Below are positions 37,008 to 46,879 of a DNA stretch of 64,000 bases, piece after piece. Every line of letters begins with the position of its first letter. Within the stretch, counting starts at the first letter, position 1. The DNA comes from Staphylococcus cornubiensis (GTDB lineage: Bacteria > Bacillota > Bacilli > Staphylococcales > Staphylococcaceae). Below the pieces are notes generated by a model, which was not told the origin of the DNA, did no database searches, and worked only from the letters and a program-made list of their open reading frames with translations. The translations under genes were made by a program, and so were the position numbers. Where the stretch lies: assembly GCF_900183575.1 (NCBI RefSeq), contig NZ_FXUZ01000004.1:62001-126000 (forward strand), given 5' to 3'.

Positions 37008-38015
37008 TTATCCTAATGTTGCGGCCATCACAGCTTTTATGGTATGCATGCGATTTTCTGCTTGATCAAAGACTTTGGAATGGTGACTTCTAAAGATTTC
37101 ATCAGTGACTTCCATTTCAGTGAGACCGTATGCTTCTTTAATTTTTTGACCATACTCGGTTTCAGTATCGTGAAATGCAGGTAAACAGTGTAAGAAAATC
37201 GTATGGTCTTTACCTGTTTTATCAAATAAAGCTTTGTTAACTTGATAATCTTTCAATAACTTAATGCGTGATTCAAACTCACTTTCTTCACCCATTGACA
37301 CCCATACGTCTGTATAAATGACATCGGCTCCTTTGACACCTTCATCGATATTGTCAGTTATTTTGATTGAACCGCCATCTTGTTTGGCACGACGTTCAGC
37401 AATATCAATATATTCTTGCGCAGGGAATAAAGATTGAGGTGTACAAATTGTCACATCAACACCTAACATCGGACCTGCAACAAGCAGTGAATTTGCGACA
37501 TTGTTGCGACCATCGCCAATGTATGTGAGCTTGATGCCATCTAAATACCCAAAATTTTCTTTAATTGTCATGTAGTCCGCTAACATTTGTGTTGGGTGCC
37601 ATGCGTCAGTGAGTCCATTCCATACAGGGACGCCGGAGAATTGAGCTAATGCTTCCACTGTATCTTGTGAGAAGCCACGGAACTCAATACCATCAAACAT
37701 GCGACCTAACACTTTCGCGGTATCTTCTACAGATTCTTTTTTGCCTAATTGGATATCATTTTTACCTAAAAATTCAGGATGTGCACCTAAATCAATGGAA
37801 GCCACTGTAAAAGCAGCGCGTGTTCGTGTCGACGTTTTTTCGAATAATAAAGCAATGTTTTTACCTTCTAAATAACGGTGTCGGATGCCTTGTTGTTTGT
37901 AGGATTTTAATGTCATCGCAAAATCAATTAAGTCCGAGAATTCTTTTTTAGTAAAATCGTCTTCTTTTAATAAATGTCTGCCTTTTAAATTTAATGGTTT
38001 TTGAATGTCTGTCAT
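37008..38015 (-). CDS. arcB: Catabolic ornithine carbamoyltransferase
   Basis: 335 residues. The carbamoyl-phosphate motif STRTR is at 62-66. DAWHPTQML and [10 protein letters not shown], the ornithine-binding segment, follow. In this pathway it runs in the phosphorolytic direction, splitting citrulline to ornithine and carbamoyl phosphate. It lies 36 bases after arcA with an AAAGGAT ribosome site. Catabolic rather than biosynthetic assignment rests on the operon. Confidence 0.95.
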   Translation of the reverse strand: MTDIQKPLNLKGRHLLKEDDFTKKEFSDLIDFAMTLKSYKQQGIRHRYLEGKNIALLFEKTSTRTRAAFTVASIDLGAHPEFLGKNDIQLGKKESVEDTAKVLGRMFDGIEFRGFSQDTVEALAQFSGVPVWNGLTDAWHPTQMLADYMTIKENFGYLDGIKLTYIGDGRNNVANSLLVAGPMLGVDVTICTPQSLFPAQEYIDIAERRAKQDGGSIKITDNIDEGVKGADVIYTDVWVSMGEESEFESRIKLLKDYQVNKALFDKTGKDHTIFLHCLPAFHDTETEYGQKIKEAYGLTEMEVTDEIFRSHHSKVFDQAENRMHTIKAVMAATLG

Positions 38016-38051
38016 TTTAAAAATCCTTTCTATTTTAAGATGATGAAGTAT

Positions 38052-39287
38052 TTATATGTCTTCTCTGTATAAAGGTTGACTCATACATCTTGGGCCGCCA
38101 CGACCGCGCACCAATTCACTGCCTGTAATTTCAATGACTTTGACGCCGTGTTCTCTTAAAAGTTGATTAGAAACATAATTGCGGTCATACGTCACAACAA
38201 CACCAGGGCGAATCGTTAACGTATTTGAGCCGTCATTCCACTGTTCACGGGCACCGTCAATCGCATCGCCGTTACCAGTAGGAATGAAGTGAATCTCATC
38301 TACATGTAAAGCTTCTTCAAGGGTTTTCTTCAATTGGCTTGAATGTGAAATTTGAATATCATTCGTCGCTTCATCTTTTTCGATTGTAAAAATATTCATT
38401 TGATTCTCTTCCTTAAAAATTGCGGCATGCATCGTGAACTTGTCGTAATCAATCATCGTAAAGACGGTATCTAAATGCATGAAACTGCGACTGTTCGGAA
38501 TTTCAATGGCCAATACTTTAGTGAATGTGGATTGGTCATCGAATAAAATTTGTCGTGCTAACCGCTCGATCGCTTGTGCGGATGTCCGTTCTGAGATACC
38601 AATGGCTAACACTTCTTTTGAGAGAATTAATTCATCGCCGCCCTCAATATTGAATGGCGAATTTCGATCTAACCAAACGGGCACATCAGCATCTTTAAAG
38701 CGTGGGTGGTGTTCTAAGATATACGTCATGAAGATAGATTCTCTGCGACGTGCGCTCCAGTACATGCGATTGATTGTCATACCACGTCCAATAGAAGCTT
38801 GCGGATCTCTTGTGAAATACAGGTTTGGCATCGGATCTAAATAAAACGGATATCTGTCGTCCATATATTCCACTAAGTGATTCATTTCGAGTTGAATTTC
38901 TTCTTTTCTTACGCCGGCCATAATTTTGTCGACGAGTGCTTGATCACTTAAATTTTCAAAAAGTGCTTTAATTTCTTTTTCATGACCTAGCACAGTTTTT
39001 TGAGATTCCGCTAAAATATCATCAATAAACTGTTCACGTACAGCTTTGTCAGCAATCGCTTCAGCTGCCAATTTTTCGAGATAAACGACTTCGACACCTT
39101 CATCTCTTAATACTTGTGCAAACTTGTCGTGCTCTTCTTGGGCCACTTTCAAATACGGAATATCATCAAACAACAACCCGCTGAGATGATCGGGCACAAG
39201 ATTTTCTAGTTCTTTACCAGGTCGCTTGAGTAAAACCGTTTTTAATGGACCAATTTCACTGTTGACTTGAATAGGATTTTTTTCCAT
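38052..39287 (-). CDS. arcA: Arginine deiminase
   Basis: 411 residues from the ATG at 39287, which has AAAGGAGGGG upstream. The longer frame from 39314 starts before this site. Family motifs: [15 protein letters not shown] at the N-terminus, [26 protein letters not shown] and the nucleophile Cys401 in [10 protein letters not shown]. It hydrolyses arginine to citrulline and ammonia, raising pH and feeding ArcB. First gene of the operon, with a promoter region that carries Crp/Fnr-type and cre-type sites. Confidence 0.97.
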   Translation of the reverse strand: MEKNPIQVNSEIGPLKTVLLKRPGKELENLVPDHLSGLLFDDIPYLKVAQEEHDKFAQVLRDEGVEVVYLEKLAAEAIADKAVREQFIDDILAESQKTVLGHEKEIKALFENLSDQALVDKIMAGVRKEEIQLEMNHLVEYMDDRYPFYLDPMPNLYFTRDPQASIGRGMTINRMYWSARRRESIFMTYILEHHPRFKDADVPVWLDRNSPFNIEGGDELILSKEVLAIGISERTSAQAIERLARQILFDDQSTFTKVLAIEIPNSRSFMHLDTVFTMIDYDKFTMHAAIFKEENQMNIFTIEKDEATNDIQISHSSQLKKTLEEALHVDEIHFIPTGNGDAIDGAREQWNDGSNTLTIRPGVVVTYDRNYVSNQLLREHGVKVIEITGSELVRGRGGPRCMSQPLYREDI

Positions 39288-39318
39288 TGTTGCCCCTCCT
39301 TTAATTAAATACAACCCA

Positions 39319-39363
39319 AGTATAAAGCGCTTTCTTCACCTATATTGTGAATATTTTCTCAAT
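39319..39363 (-). promoter_or_regulatory. arcA promoter with Crp/Fnr-type activator site and cre-like site
   Basis: Minus-strand -10 TATACT (39324-39319) with no good -35. ATTGTGA-N6-TCTCAAT (39344-39363) is a Crp/Fnr-type palindrome with one mismatch. Its centre is about 41.5 bases upstream of the start predicted from that -10, the class II activator position. A palindrome AAAGCGCTTT (39324-39333) resembling the CcpA cre consensus touches the -10. This predicts ArcR activation and catabolite repression. Confidence 0.65.
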
Positions 39364-39665
39364 GAAACTGTCTAAAATTTCATATGAATAGTGTATTCAA
39401 TACATAAAATTGATAAATTATGCATGCCAATGACTTTAATCGTTCAAATGAATTGAATAATGATTGAATATGTAGTGTTAAGAGAAACGTAAGATGGTGC
39501 TTCATTCAATATGATGTATGGATATCCATAAAGGTGATATCGGTGAAGATACGAGGGTTTTAAAAGATGCCAAAAAGTTCACATATCAGAACAAAATATT
39601 TTGCTATGATAATGATGTGTATGGTTGTCTGACTGACCTATCATCAGATTAAGGAGTTTAAAAGT

Positions 39666-40145
39666 ATGAAAAAAAGAAAGAGATTAGACCTTGTATCGAT
39701 GGTTGTAAAGGAACACGATATTCATACGAAAGCAGAAATTGTTGATTATATTGAGCAGCATTTTGGAATCCGATACAGTCTTGCAACGATTAGCAGAGAT
39801 TTAAATGAACTAAAGATTTATAAGATGCCAGCAGAACACCAACAAAGGTGTTACAGGCAATATAACGAAAACGCACAAAAAGAAGCGAAAGAAAGACTTA
39901 TCAAATTGTATCAAGAGGATATTGTTTCTCTGATTATTAAGGATACGTACTTAATTATTAAAACGTCACCAGGCTTTGCACAAACTGTGAATTATTATAT
40001 CGACCAATTGGATTTAAAAGAAGTGATTGGGACAGTTGGAGGTAATGATACTATCTTAGTGATTACACAATCTAATGAACTTTCAAAATTTGTCCATTAC
40101 AAGTTATTCGGTCAAACTTACGAAGCGTCTCATGTCGCGCGCTAG
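39666..40145 (+). CDS. argR: ArgR/AhrC-family arginine repressor, arc-linked paralogue
   Basis: 159 residues: N-terminal winged helix (about 1-70, with SLATISRDLNELKIYKMP) and a C-terminal hexamerisation/arginine-binding domain (80-150, with GTVGGNDTILVI). An AAGGAG site precedes the ATG. It is divergent from arcA across a 378-base gap. Staphylococci often carry a second ArgR-type gene beside arc operons, where it probably tunes arc expression to arginine. The divergent position suggests control of both directions, but no clear ARG-box pair was identified by eye. Confidence 0.88.
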   Translation: MKKRKRLDLVSMVVKEHDIHTKAEIVDYIEQHFGIRYSLATISRDLNELKIYKMPAEHQQRCYRQYNENAQKEAKERLIKLYQEDIVSLIIKDTYLIIKTSPGFAQTVNYYIDQLDLKEVIGTVGGNDTILVITQSNELSKFVHYKLFGQTYEASHVAR

Positions 40146-40262
40146 CCAAAATGTACGTAAAAGTTTTGCAAGATTGACTTTTCATGGATTTTGCAATAGA
40201 ATCAGGTAAATTTAATGCATATCGATGAGACGGGATCGAGCGCGTATAAAGAGGTGACATCC

Positions 40263-41129
40263 ATGAAAAAGTTTTGGAAATGGAGTATTGGGATTGTTGT
40301 TGTATTGATTATAGGGTGGGTGACTTACATAGGCCTTTACCGCAATACTTCTATTGCCAATAATCCGAAGCATGCCAAGTATGTTGATAGTACAACACCG
40401 ACGTTATTTTTGCATGGTTACGGCGGGAGTGTGAACTCTGTAAGGTTTTTAGTGAAGCAAGCGGAAAATCAAGGTGTCACACAAGATGTCATTACCGCGC
40501 ATGTGGATGAAGCGGGTGAAGTGAAGCTGAAAGGGCATTTGGATAGCAATGCGATTAATCCGATTGTACAAGTAGAATTGAAAAATAATAAAGAAGAAGA
40601 CCCAGATGTGAATGCAGAGTGGTTTAAAAATGTGTTAGTCGCTTTACAAACAAAATATCATATTAAAAACTTTAATTTTGTAGGGCATTCAATGGCGAAT
40701 ATGACATTTGCGCAATATATGGCCACATATGGCAAAGATACGGCATTGCCACAGTTACAACGTCAAGTGAATATCGCGGGAACGTTCAATGGTGTACTGC
40801 ATATGAATGAAGAAGTGAATGAAATTACGCTCGATGCAGAGGGTAAGCCAAGCCGAATGAATCCACCATATCAAGATTTGCGAGTACTGAAAGATGTGTA
40901 CAAAGGGAAGAATATTGATGTACTGAACATTTATGGGGATTTAAAAGACGGTACGCACTCTGACGGCAGTGTATCCAATACGTCCTCTAGATCATTGAAG
41001 TATTTACTCGGGGACAGTCCGAAATCGTATCGCGAATCAGAATATGTCGGGCCAAGCGCACAGCATAGTGAATTACACGACAATCGTCAAGTCGCCAGTG
41101 AACTGATTCAATTTTTATGGGCGAAATAA
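40263..41129 (+). CDS. Membrane-anchored alpha/beta hydrolase (DUF915 type)
   Basis: 288 residues from ATG 40263 (AAAGAGGTGACATCC). An N-terminal hydrophobic anchor (about 4-25) puts the domain outside the membrane. FLHGYGGS forms the oxyanion loop, GHSMANM the nucleophile elbow and a late AQHSELHDN the catalytic His. Proteins of this family are cell-surface hydrolases of unknown substrate. It is monocistronic and ends in a good terminator. Confidence 0.85.
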   Translation: MKKFWKWSIGIVVVLIIGWVTYIGLYRNTSIANNPKHAKYVDSTTPTLFLHGYGGSVNSVRFLVKQAENQGVTQDVITAHVDEAGEVKLKGHLDSNAINPIVQVELKNNKEEDPDVNAEWFKNVLVALQTKYHIKNFNFVGHSMANMTFAQYMATYGKDTALPQLQRQVNIAGTFNGVLHMNEEVNEITLDAEGKPSRMNPPYQDLRVLKDVYKGKNIDVLNIYGDLKDGTHSDGSVSNTSSRSLKYLLGDSPKSYRESEYVGPSAQHSELHDNRQVASELIQFLWAK

Positions 41130-41171
41130 CCGCTAGACGCATTTGGAAATGATGTCAACTGAATCAATAAG

Positions 41172-41215
41172 AAACGACCAACGCATATGTATGAAGAGGT
41201 GCGTGGTCGTTTTTT
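41172..41215. terminator. Terminator between the hydrolase and the two-component operon
   Basis: AAACGACCA-ACGCA (41172-41185) pairs with TGCGTGGTCGTTT (41200-41212) with one bulged A, and TTTT follows. It lies between convergent genes. Confidence 0.85.
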
Positions 41216-41256
41216 ATGATATATGTGTGGATATCTGCAAAAGTGCCGTTCTTGCG

Positions 41257-41859
41257 CTACACCCATCCTTTGTCATATGCTTTTTTCCATGCATCGAAGC
41301 GGTTGTCTGCATGAAGTTTGTCGATGATGGTCGACGTATAATTGCGTATGGTCCCATCTGATAAATAAAGGGTTTGTGCAATTTCTTTACTTGTCAGTCC
41401 TTTGCCAATGGCTTTCAACACCTGTTGTTCTTTATCAGTGAGGGGATTCCGTTCTGTGACAAATGAGGTCATTAAAGCATCACTATATTCTTTTTGACCC
41501 GCCATGACGCGATGTATCGTCTGAACGAGTTCGTCCACAGAACGCTCTTTTAACACGTACGCATCGACATCATGCGCCACAGCTGTTTCAAAGTAACCCG
41601 GTCGTTTGAAAGTCGTCACAATAATCACTTTGACGTCAATGGCTTGTTCGCGAATGTATTTCAATACTTCAAGACCTGTTAATCCAGGCATTTCGATATC
41701 TAATATGACGACATCAACAGGGTGTGTTTCGACAGCTTTCAAAGCCGCTTGTCCATCACCAACATCAGCAACAACATCTATTGCGTCATGCAGTTGCATC
41801 AGTTGGACCATTGCTTGACGCAACATGGTTTGATCTTCAGCTAAAACGACACGAATCAT
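41257..41859 (-). CDS. Response regulator, NarL/DesR family
   Basis: 200 residues. A receiver domain has acidic pocket Glu8/Asp9 and phospho-acceptor Asp54 (VILDIEMPG), and a C-terminal LuxR-type helix-turn-helix (KGLTSKEIAQTLYLSDGTIRN) follows. Last gene of an operon of four with ATGA overlaps. The partner kinase precedes it, and the likely target is the ABC transporter in the same operon. Confidence 0.92.
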   Translation of the reverse strand: MIRVVLAEDQTMLRQAMVQLMQLHDAIDVVADVGDGQAALKAVETHPVDVVILDIEMPGLTGLEVLKYIREQAIDVKVIIVTTFKRPGYFETAVAHDVDAYVLKERSVDELVQTIHRVMAGQKEYSDALMTSFVTERNPLTDKEQQVLKAIGKGLTSKEIAQTLYLSDGTIRNYTSTIIDKLHADNRFDAWKKAYDKGWV

Positions 41860-42956
41860 AGTGGCACGCTCCTCGGTATCAAAATTTGTATATGTAGACC
41901 ATGATGGTTTTGTACATGTAATTGCCCTTTTAAAACATCAACGCGGGCTTGTATGCTTTGGAGATGAATGGGCGACTTTTCATCAATGCCGCGCCCATTA
42001 TCCTGAATATCGAGTTGTAAGCCATCAGTCGTTTCAGATAAAGCCGCATGAACTGTCGTCGCGTTGGCATGTTTAATCACATTGTTAATCGCTTCACGGA
42101 GCACCATCGCGAGCAATCCTTGTTTCGCTGGGTTCAATGCATGTGCGAAGTGTACGCCTTCAAACTGGAATTCCAAATTGGCATCTTGTAATAATGTCTC
42201 GACAGATGCCACTTCTTCCGCAAAAGAAGGGATTTTCAAATCGTTAATAATGACACGGATTTGATTGAGTGTCTCTTTTGAAATGGCGTTCACACTTTGC
42301 ATTTCCAACTTTGCGCGATCAGGTTCGGTATCGATCAACTTGAGTGCGAGCTCGGATTTTAAGCTTAATGATGCAAAAACGTGTCCTAACGTATCGTGTA
42401 AGTCTTGTCCAATACGGTTGCGTTCCTGTTCAGCGATTAAAAAGTTCAACTGTTTATTTTTAGCATCCAGCTCATTTTGATAGTGCTGTCGTTCAACATT
42501 TTTGAAATTTGAAAACATGATGAGATTGATGACCGTAAAAAAGATTAATAAGGCGACAATATAATAAGATTCTGGGTAATACATTGCTGTCACGATCATA
42601 CAAAGGACCATCGTCGCAAGGCAAGTGACATATTCTTTGGACCAGAGTTTGGCTTTAAAGACGTAAGGGATCGCAAATGCACTATAAAACAAAAACAATG
42701 CCGTCATCGGATTGAATGCGTATACGAAATAAATAATGCCCGCGTATTGAAGGGTGAGCAAAGTATACATTAAACCGTTAGACATGAGTGGATAAGCGAC
42801 TACAAGGGCTGTATAGACAATGACAAAGAGACAAACGGCGACGATTAAAATATCGCGACGACCATGAATGTATGGATTCCATAGGTTAAGGATTAAGAAA
42901 AGTAAATAAAGTAAACTAGATAAATTTAGATAATGTAAATCTAATTTTTTAATCAT
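41856..42956 (-). CDS. Sensor histidine kinase, HisKA_3/DesK family
   Basis: 366 residues. Five to six membrane segments fill residues 10-150 with almost no extracellular loop, suggesting that it senses the membrane or a lipophilic ligand. A coiled linker follows, then the phospho-acceptor His187 in RIGQDLHDTLGH, then an ATPase domain with NVIKHANA (N box) and DNGRGI. It overlaps the response regulator by four bases. Confidence 0.92.
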   Translation of the reverse strand: MIKKLDLHYLNLSSLLYLLFLILNLWNPYIHGRRDILIVAVCLFVIVYTALVVAYPLMSNGLMYTLLTLQYAGIIYFVYAFNPMTALFLFYSAFAIPYVFKAKLWSKEYVTCLATMVLCMIVTAMYYPESYYIVALLIFFTVINLIMFSNFKNVERQHYQNELDAKNKQLNFLIAEQERNRIGQDLHDTLGHVFASLSLKSELALKLIDTEPDRAKLEMQSVNAISKETLNQIRVIINDLKIPSFAEEVASVETLLQDANLEFQFEGVHFAHALNPAKQGLLAMVLREAINNVIKHANATTVHAALSETTDGLQLDIQDNGRGIDEKSPIHLQSIQARVDVLKGQLHVQNHHGLHIQILIPRSVPL

Positions 42957-43684
42957 GACATCTCACTTCTTTTTCGAATATACAGTGCAAGTGTTAAGAA
43001 AATTATACTATATATGAGCAAGACCATTAAAGATAATACCGGAAAATGTTCATGCAAACTGATGTCATAGGAAAGCTTTTTTAAATGATATGTCGGCGTG
43101 ATCACTGCAAGATGTTGCATCCATGTCGGAAATTGTGATACAGGGAACCATAGACCACCGAGAACAGCGAGTGCTAAATACAAAATATTGCCAATACCGC
43201 TCGCTTTTTGCGTATCATCCATCTGTGCAAGTAATGCTCCTAAACTCAACATCAGACTTGCCCCGAGCCAGATTAAAACACCTGAGATCAACCAATCGTG
43301 CCACGACAAGCTGACACCTCTTAACTGTGCAGCCAATGTAAATATCATGACAATGGCTAGCGCAAATTGAAACATCGCTTTACCCATTTTGACGCCTACG
43401 TAGTGAATCGGGGTGAGTGGCGTACGCATGAGTCTTTTGTACCAGCCACGTGTGCGTTCGTCAATGAGGTCTAACGGAAATGAAAACAAGCAAAAACTCA
43501 TTAAACTAAATGTCGTCATACTGTACATATACTCTTGGTTGAATTGCGTCATTGCTGCCTTGGGAAGGTCGAGAATAGACGTAAACAATAAATAAAATGC
43601 AGACGGGAGTATAACGGCGAGTGCGAACCGTGTTTTGTGACGTATCAGTAAGCGTAGCTCTGTGAAAAAGTAATGTTTGATCAT
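42953..43684 (-). CDS. ABC-2 type transporter permease
   Basis: 243 residues with six membrane segments and the typical central RTRGWYKRLMRTPL loop of ABC-2 permeases. It works with the ATPase encoded just upstream (four-base overlap). The order ATPase, permease, kinase, regulator is that of the Bacillus yvfRSTU type operon. The exported substrate is unknown. Related systems handle lipids, antibiotics or peptides. Confidence 0.9.
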   Translation of the reverse strand: MIKHYFFTELRLLIRHKTRFALAVILPSAFYLLFTSILDLPKAAMTQFNQEYMYSMTTFSLMSFCLFSFPLDLIDERTRGWYKRLMRTPLTPIHYVGVKMGKAMFQFALAIVMIFTLAAQLRGVSLSWHDWLISGVLIWLGASLMLSLGALLAQMDDTQKASGIGNILYLALAVLGGLWFPVSQFPTWMQHLAVITPTYHLKKLSYDISLHEHFPVLSLMVLLIYSIIFLTLALYIRKRSEMS

Positions 43685-44562
43685 TGTGATACACCGCCTT
43701 GGTCTTGTTTGAATATAATGTCGAGTAATGAATGATGATGAATTTCAATATGATGTAACGGCACATGGAGTGATAAGAGTTCGATTAACGTTTGCTGTAC
43801 ATCCGCTGTTTCAATTTGAAGTTGCCCGTCATCTGTTGGCATGAGTTTGATGCCAGATAATTGTGATATCAGTGTTTCAGATGGTTTGGTAGGTAATGTG
43901 ATGATTGAGCGTCCTTGTTCCTGTTTGATATGTTGTGGCGTATCATCCATGACTAAACGGCCTTGATTGAGTACAATGACACGATCTGCCATTTGTTCAA
44001 CTTCTTCTATGTAGTGAGAAGTATAAAAAATTGTACGTCCTTCTGCTTTCAACTGACGAATGACTGACCAGAAATGTTGACGCATTTCGACATCCATCGC
44101 ACTGGTTGGCTCGTCTAAAATGAGGCATTGCGGTTGTCCAACAAGTGTTAACGCAAAGTCTAAAATACGTTGTTGCCCACCTGAAAGTTGTGTCGCAAAT
44201 TGTTGGAGTTGTGTTTCTGTAAAACGTGTGATTTCAATCCATGCTTCAAGTGGTAAAGGTGCGTGATAGCAATGCGCAAACAAGTGATACAGTTCAATGA
44301 CTTTCATGCGCTCGGGAAAGAGACTTTGCTGAAACATGACCCCTAAACGTTCAGGTGTTAAAAGCTGTTCATGATCCTTAATTGTCCCTTGTGCAGAGTG
44401 GCGGTCACCGATAATCATATCAATGAGCGTGGTTTTTCCTGAGCCGTTCGGTCCAATCAGTGCGGTACATTGTCCAGGTTGAATTTGAAATGACACATCA
44501 TCGACAACATGACGCTGATTGTATGTTTGTGTTAAATGAGAAATTTGAATCATATCCGTCAC
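43681..44562 (-). CDS. ABC transporter ATP-binding protein
   Basis: 293 residues. Walker A GPNGSGKTT at 38-46, signature LSGGQ at 126-130, Walker B CLILDEP at 146-152. A ~70-residue C-terminal extension past the ATPase core is usual for ABC-2 type drug or lipid exporters. First gene of the minus-strand four-gene operon. Its upstream 238 bases to the divergent hydrolase gene presumably hold both promoters. Confidence 0.93.
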   Translation of the reverse strand: MTDMIQISHLTQTYNQRHVVDDVSFQIQPGQCTALIGPNGSGKTTLIDMIIGDRHSAQGTIKDHEQLLTPERLGVMFQQSLFPERMKVIELYHLFAHCYHAPLPLEAWIEITRFTETQLQQFATQLSGGQQRILDFALTLVGQPQCLILDEPTSAMDVEMRQHFWSVIRQLKAEGRTIFYTSHYIEEVEQMADRVIVLNQGRLVMDDTPQHIKQEQGRSIITLPTKPSETLISQLSGIKLMPTDDGQLQIETADVQQTLIELLSLHVPLHHIEIHHHSLLDIIFKQDQGGVSQ

Positions 44563-44800
44563 ATCCTTTAATCAGGTTATGTTTATTGTATGTGAACGGT
44601 GCCACTCGCTTGTAGTGAGGTTTGTCATCATGACGATATGACATTTGTCACGATTTAGGAGTTGAAGCGGGGAGGATGCGAGGCAGTCATATAATGGTTT
44701 ATTATAAATATGTTACAGTATGAATATCACATATCAAAAAATGATGGCAACGAGAAACAATAAAGAAGTGCAGTTGAATTATGTAAAGAGGTGTATGTGT

Positions 44801-45940
44801 ATGTTGCGGATCATTTTAAAACTGCTAGTACTCATCATTTTTATTTTATTGGAGTTACTATTATGGATTTTAGGTGCGCATATATGGGCGTACGTTGGTA
44901 TATTGCTAATAAGTATTGCTGTATTTGTGTTGTGGCATCAACGACAATTTCATCAAAAGAGAGGACAGCTAATGGGTGTCGTATTGCTAATAGGGATTGT
45001 GTTGATTTTAAATTATGGTCGCCTTCAACACGATGTTTCATTTCGCGGGAATTTGGTAGCGGGCTTGTTAAAAGTAACGACGCGTGATTTACTTTCGGAC
45101 GATGCACTAAGTACACAGCATCAAAATACATATCATATTGAAGATTGGCATCCGCCGAAGCACTATACGAATCAAGCTGTAGACTTAAAAGAAGTGAAAG
45201 GGTATTTACTGAAGCCACAACATGCATCATCGCAACAAATTGTGTATCAAATACATGGTGGCGGCTACATTAATGGCTTTTCAAATGTGTATAACCGTGC
45301 GGCAGTTCGTTATTCAAAAGCGAGTCAAAATGCACCGGTATTTTCCATTGATTATCGTGTCGCGCCGAAATATCGTTATCCGACTGCGCTTAATGATGTG
45401 GAGGATGGCTATCGTTGGCTATTAAAACAAGGGTATGATGCTGATCAAATCATTATCGCCGGTGATTCAGCAGGTGGTGGCTTAGCTTTGGCACTCACAC
45501 TCAAGTTACAAGATACACATGAAGCATTGCCTAAAATGTTAATTTTGTCGTCACCATGGACTGATTTGGCGGCAGAAGGGGCATCATATCGAAAAAACTT
45601 CCATAAAGACGTCATTTTTGGCTCTGATCAACCGATTGATGACGCAAATACCCATATTTCAGTACCTTACGCTCAAAAGTCACAGCTGAAGAAGCCGTAC
45701 GTTTCTCCGGCATACGGCACTTATCGTCATATGCCACCGATGTTAATCCAAACAGGTGAAGACGAAATGTTATTAAGTGACAGTCAAACTGTTGCACATA
45801 AAGTGAACCAAGCAGGCGGTGAGGCACAACTTATCACTTATCATGGCATGTTCCACACATTTTATATTTTAACGCCATGGCTTCCTGAATCTCGGACGGC
45901 CTGGAATCATATTCATCACTTCATTCAAAAACATGCCTAG
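44801..45940 (+). CDS. Membrane-anchored alpha/beta hydrolase (hormone-sensitive-lipase type)
   Basis: 379 residues if started at ATG 44801, nine bases after GAGG. An ATG at 44795 and a longer frame from 44720 are possible. Three N-terminal hydrophobic segments (about 1-75) precede a catalytic domain with the oxyanion motif HGGGY, nucleophile elbow GDSAGG, a PP/QTGEDEML region with the Asp, and a His in YHGMFHTF. This is the HSL/esterase family. It stands divergent to the ABC/two-component operon and might belong to its regulon. That is inference. Confidence 0.84.
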   Translation: MLRIILKLLVLIIFILLELLLWILGAHIWAYVGILLISIAVFVLWHQRQFHQKRGQLMGVVLLIGIVLILNYGRLQHDVSFRGNLVAGLLKVTTRDLLSDDALSTQHQNTYHIEDWHPPKHYTNQAVDLKEVKGYLLKPQHASSQQIVYQIHGGGYINGFSNVYNRAAVRYSKASQNAPVFSIDYRVAPKYRYPTALNDVEDGYRWLLKQGYDADQIIIAGDSAGGGLALALTLKLQDTHEALPKMLILSSPWTDLAAEGASYRKNFHKDVIFGSDQPIDDANTHISVPYAQKSQLKKPYVSPAYGTYRHMPPMLIQTGEDEMLLSDSQTVAHKVNQAGGEAQLITYHGMFHTFYILTPWLPESRTAWNHIHHFIQKHA

Positions 45941-46070
45941 CCCAAAAGAAAAGGGAGGATGGGAAACCAAATTTTTGATTGTCTTACTTTGATATATTTT
46001 AATCAAATGGTCCTCATTAATCTTGATTGATTTTACATTTCCACATTATGATTTTCGCTCATCGTAGGAA

Positions 46071-46108
46071 GAGAGGGCTGGGAAATTCAATGAAGTCCCA
46101 ACCCTCTC
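46071..46108. repeat. Dispersed G/C-rich palindromic element, copy 1
   Basis: GAGAGGGCTGGGA (46071-46083) pairs with TCCCAACCCTCTC (46096-46108) with one mismatch. The loop holds CAATGAAG. It lies between convergent genes and may terminate either. Its arms and its ATGAAGT-like centre recur at 49170, 50306 and 52538. Confidence 0.7.
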
Positions 46109-46151
46109 CGATAATTTTGTTACCTTAAATCCTCTTAATGTTCGGTATTAT

Positions 46152-46475
46152 TTAAATTTGTTCGACAATTAATACTTTGATACCACAGTATAGGTTATAA
46201 ACGATGTAATAGAGTGACCCTACAACTGTGACAATGATGAGAATGACAAGAAAAGTTGTCACCACTGCACTGCTTGTATTGACTATCGCGATAAACGAAG
46301 CAAACGCGATAAGGGAAAATACGGTCGGCAAAATGTGATAAATCAATGCCTTTTTGCCATGTGTTGAAACAGGCTGTGGAGCGACAAGCCATACAATCAA
46401 TGGAAATAATACTGGCGCAAAAAATACGCTGAAATAAGAAAGACAAGCTAACAATTTTTCTGATGTAGTTGACAT
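46152..46475 (-). CDS. DUF4870-like small membrane protein
   Basis: 107 residues with three hydrophobic segments. The N-terminus EKLLACLSYFSVFFAPVLFP and the following polar HGKKALIYH are the DUF4870 pattern. Function unknown. A GGAGG ribosome site lies eight bases before the ATG. Single gene. Confidence 0.78.
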   Translation of the reverse strand: MSTTSEKLLACLSYFSVFFAPVLFPLIVWLVAPQPVSTHGKKALIYHILPTVFSLIAFASFIAIVNTSSAVVTTFLVILIIVTVVGSLYYIVYNLYCGIKVLIVEQI

Positions 46476-46718
46476 TGTGATAGCCTCCTTTTTGTCATTA
46501 TAATCATAAGTTTCATTTAATTGAAATGATTATTTTAGAATTTTGTAAAATATACCTTTTTTATCTTCCACATCATCACGTTTATTAAACCTTTCTAAAC
46601 ATACTAGCCATTTTTATGTTGAAGTACATTCCAAAGTTGTTAACTATTTTTTGAATATGTAAAAAATAGTGATGATAATATGAAGAATTTATACTCAGTT
46701 TAAACTTTTAATTAATAA

Positions 46719-46738
46719 TACAATAGAAAGCGCTTACC
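46719..46738 (+). promoter_or_regulatory. -10 element and CcpA cre site of the chitosanase operon
   Basis: TACAAT (46719-46724) is immediately followed by AGAAAGCGCTTACC (46725-46738), a close match to the CcpA cre consensus, at the expected start site. No good -35 is visible. This predicts repression of the glycosidase pair by preferred sugars. The remainder of 46476-46879 holds no gene. Confidence 0.65.
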
Positions 46739-46879
46739 TTTCTGGCGAAAATCATAAAAAAGGATTATGCTTTATTTGTTAGCTAGGCTAACTTTGTTAA
46801 GGCGGATGTTGAACCGTTTTGATTGGGAATCGTGATTACGCTTATGATTAAAAGTTCAGTGATGCATAGGAGGAGAAAA

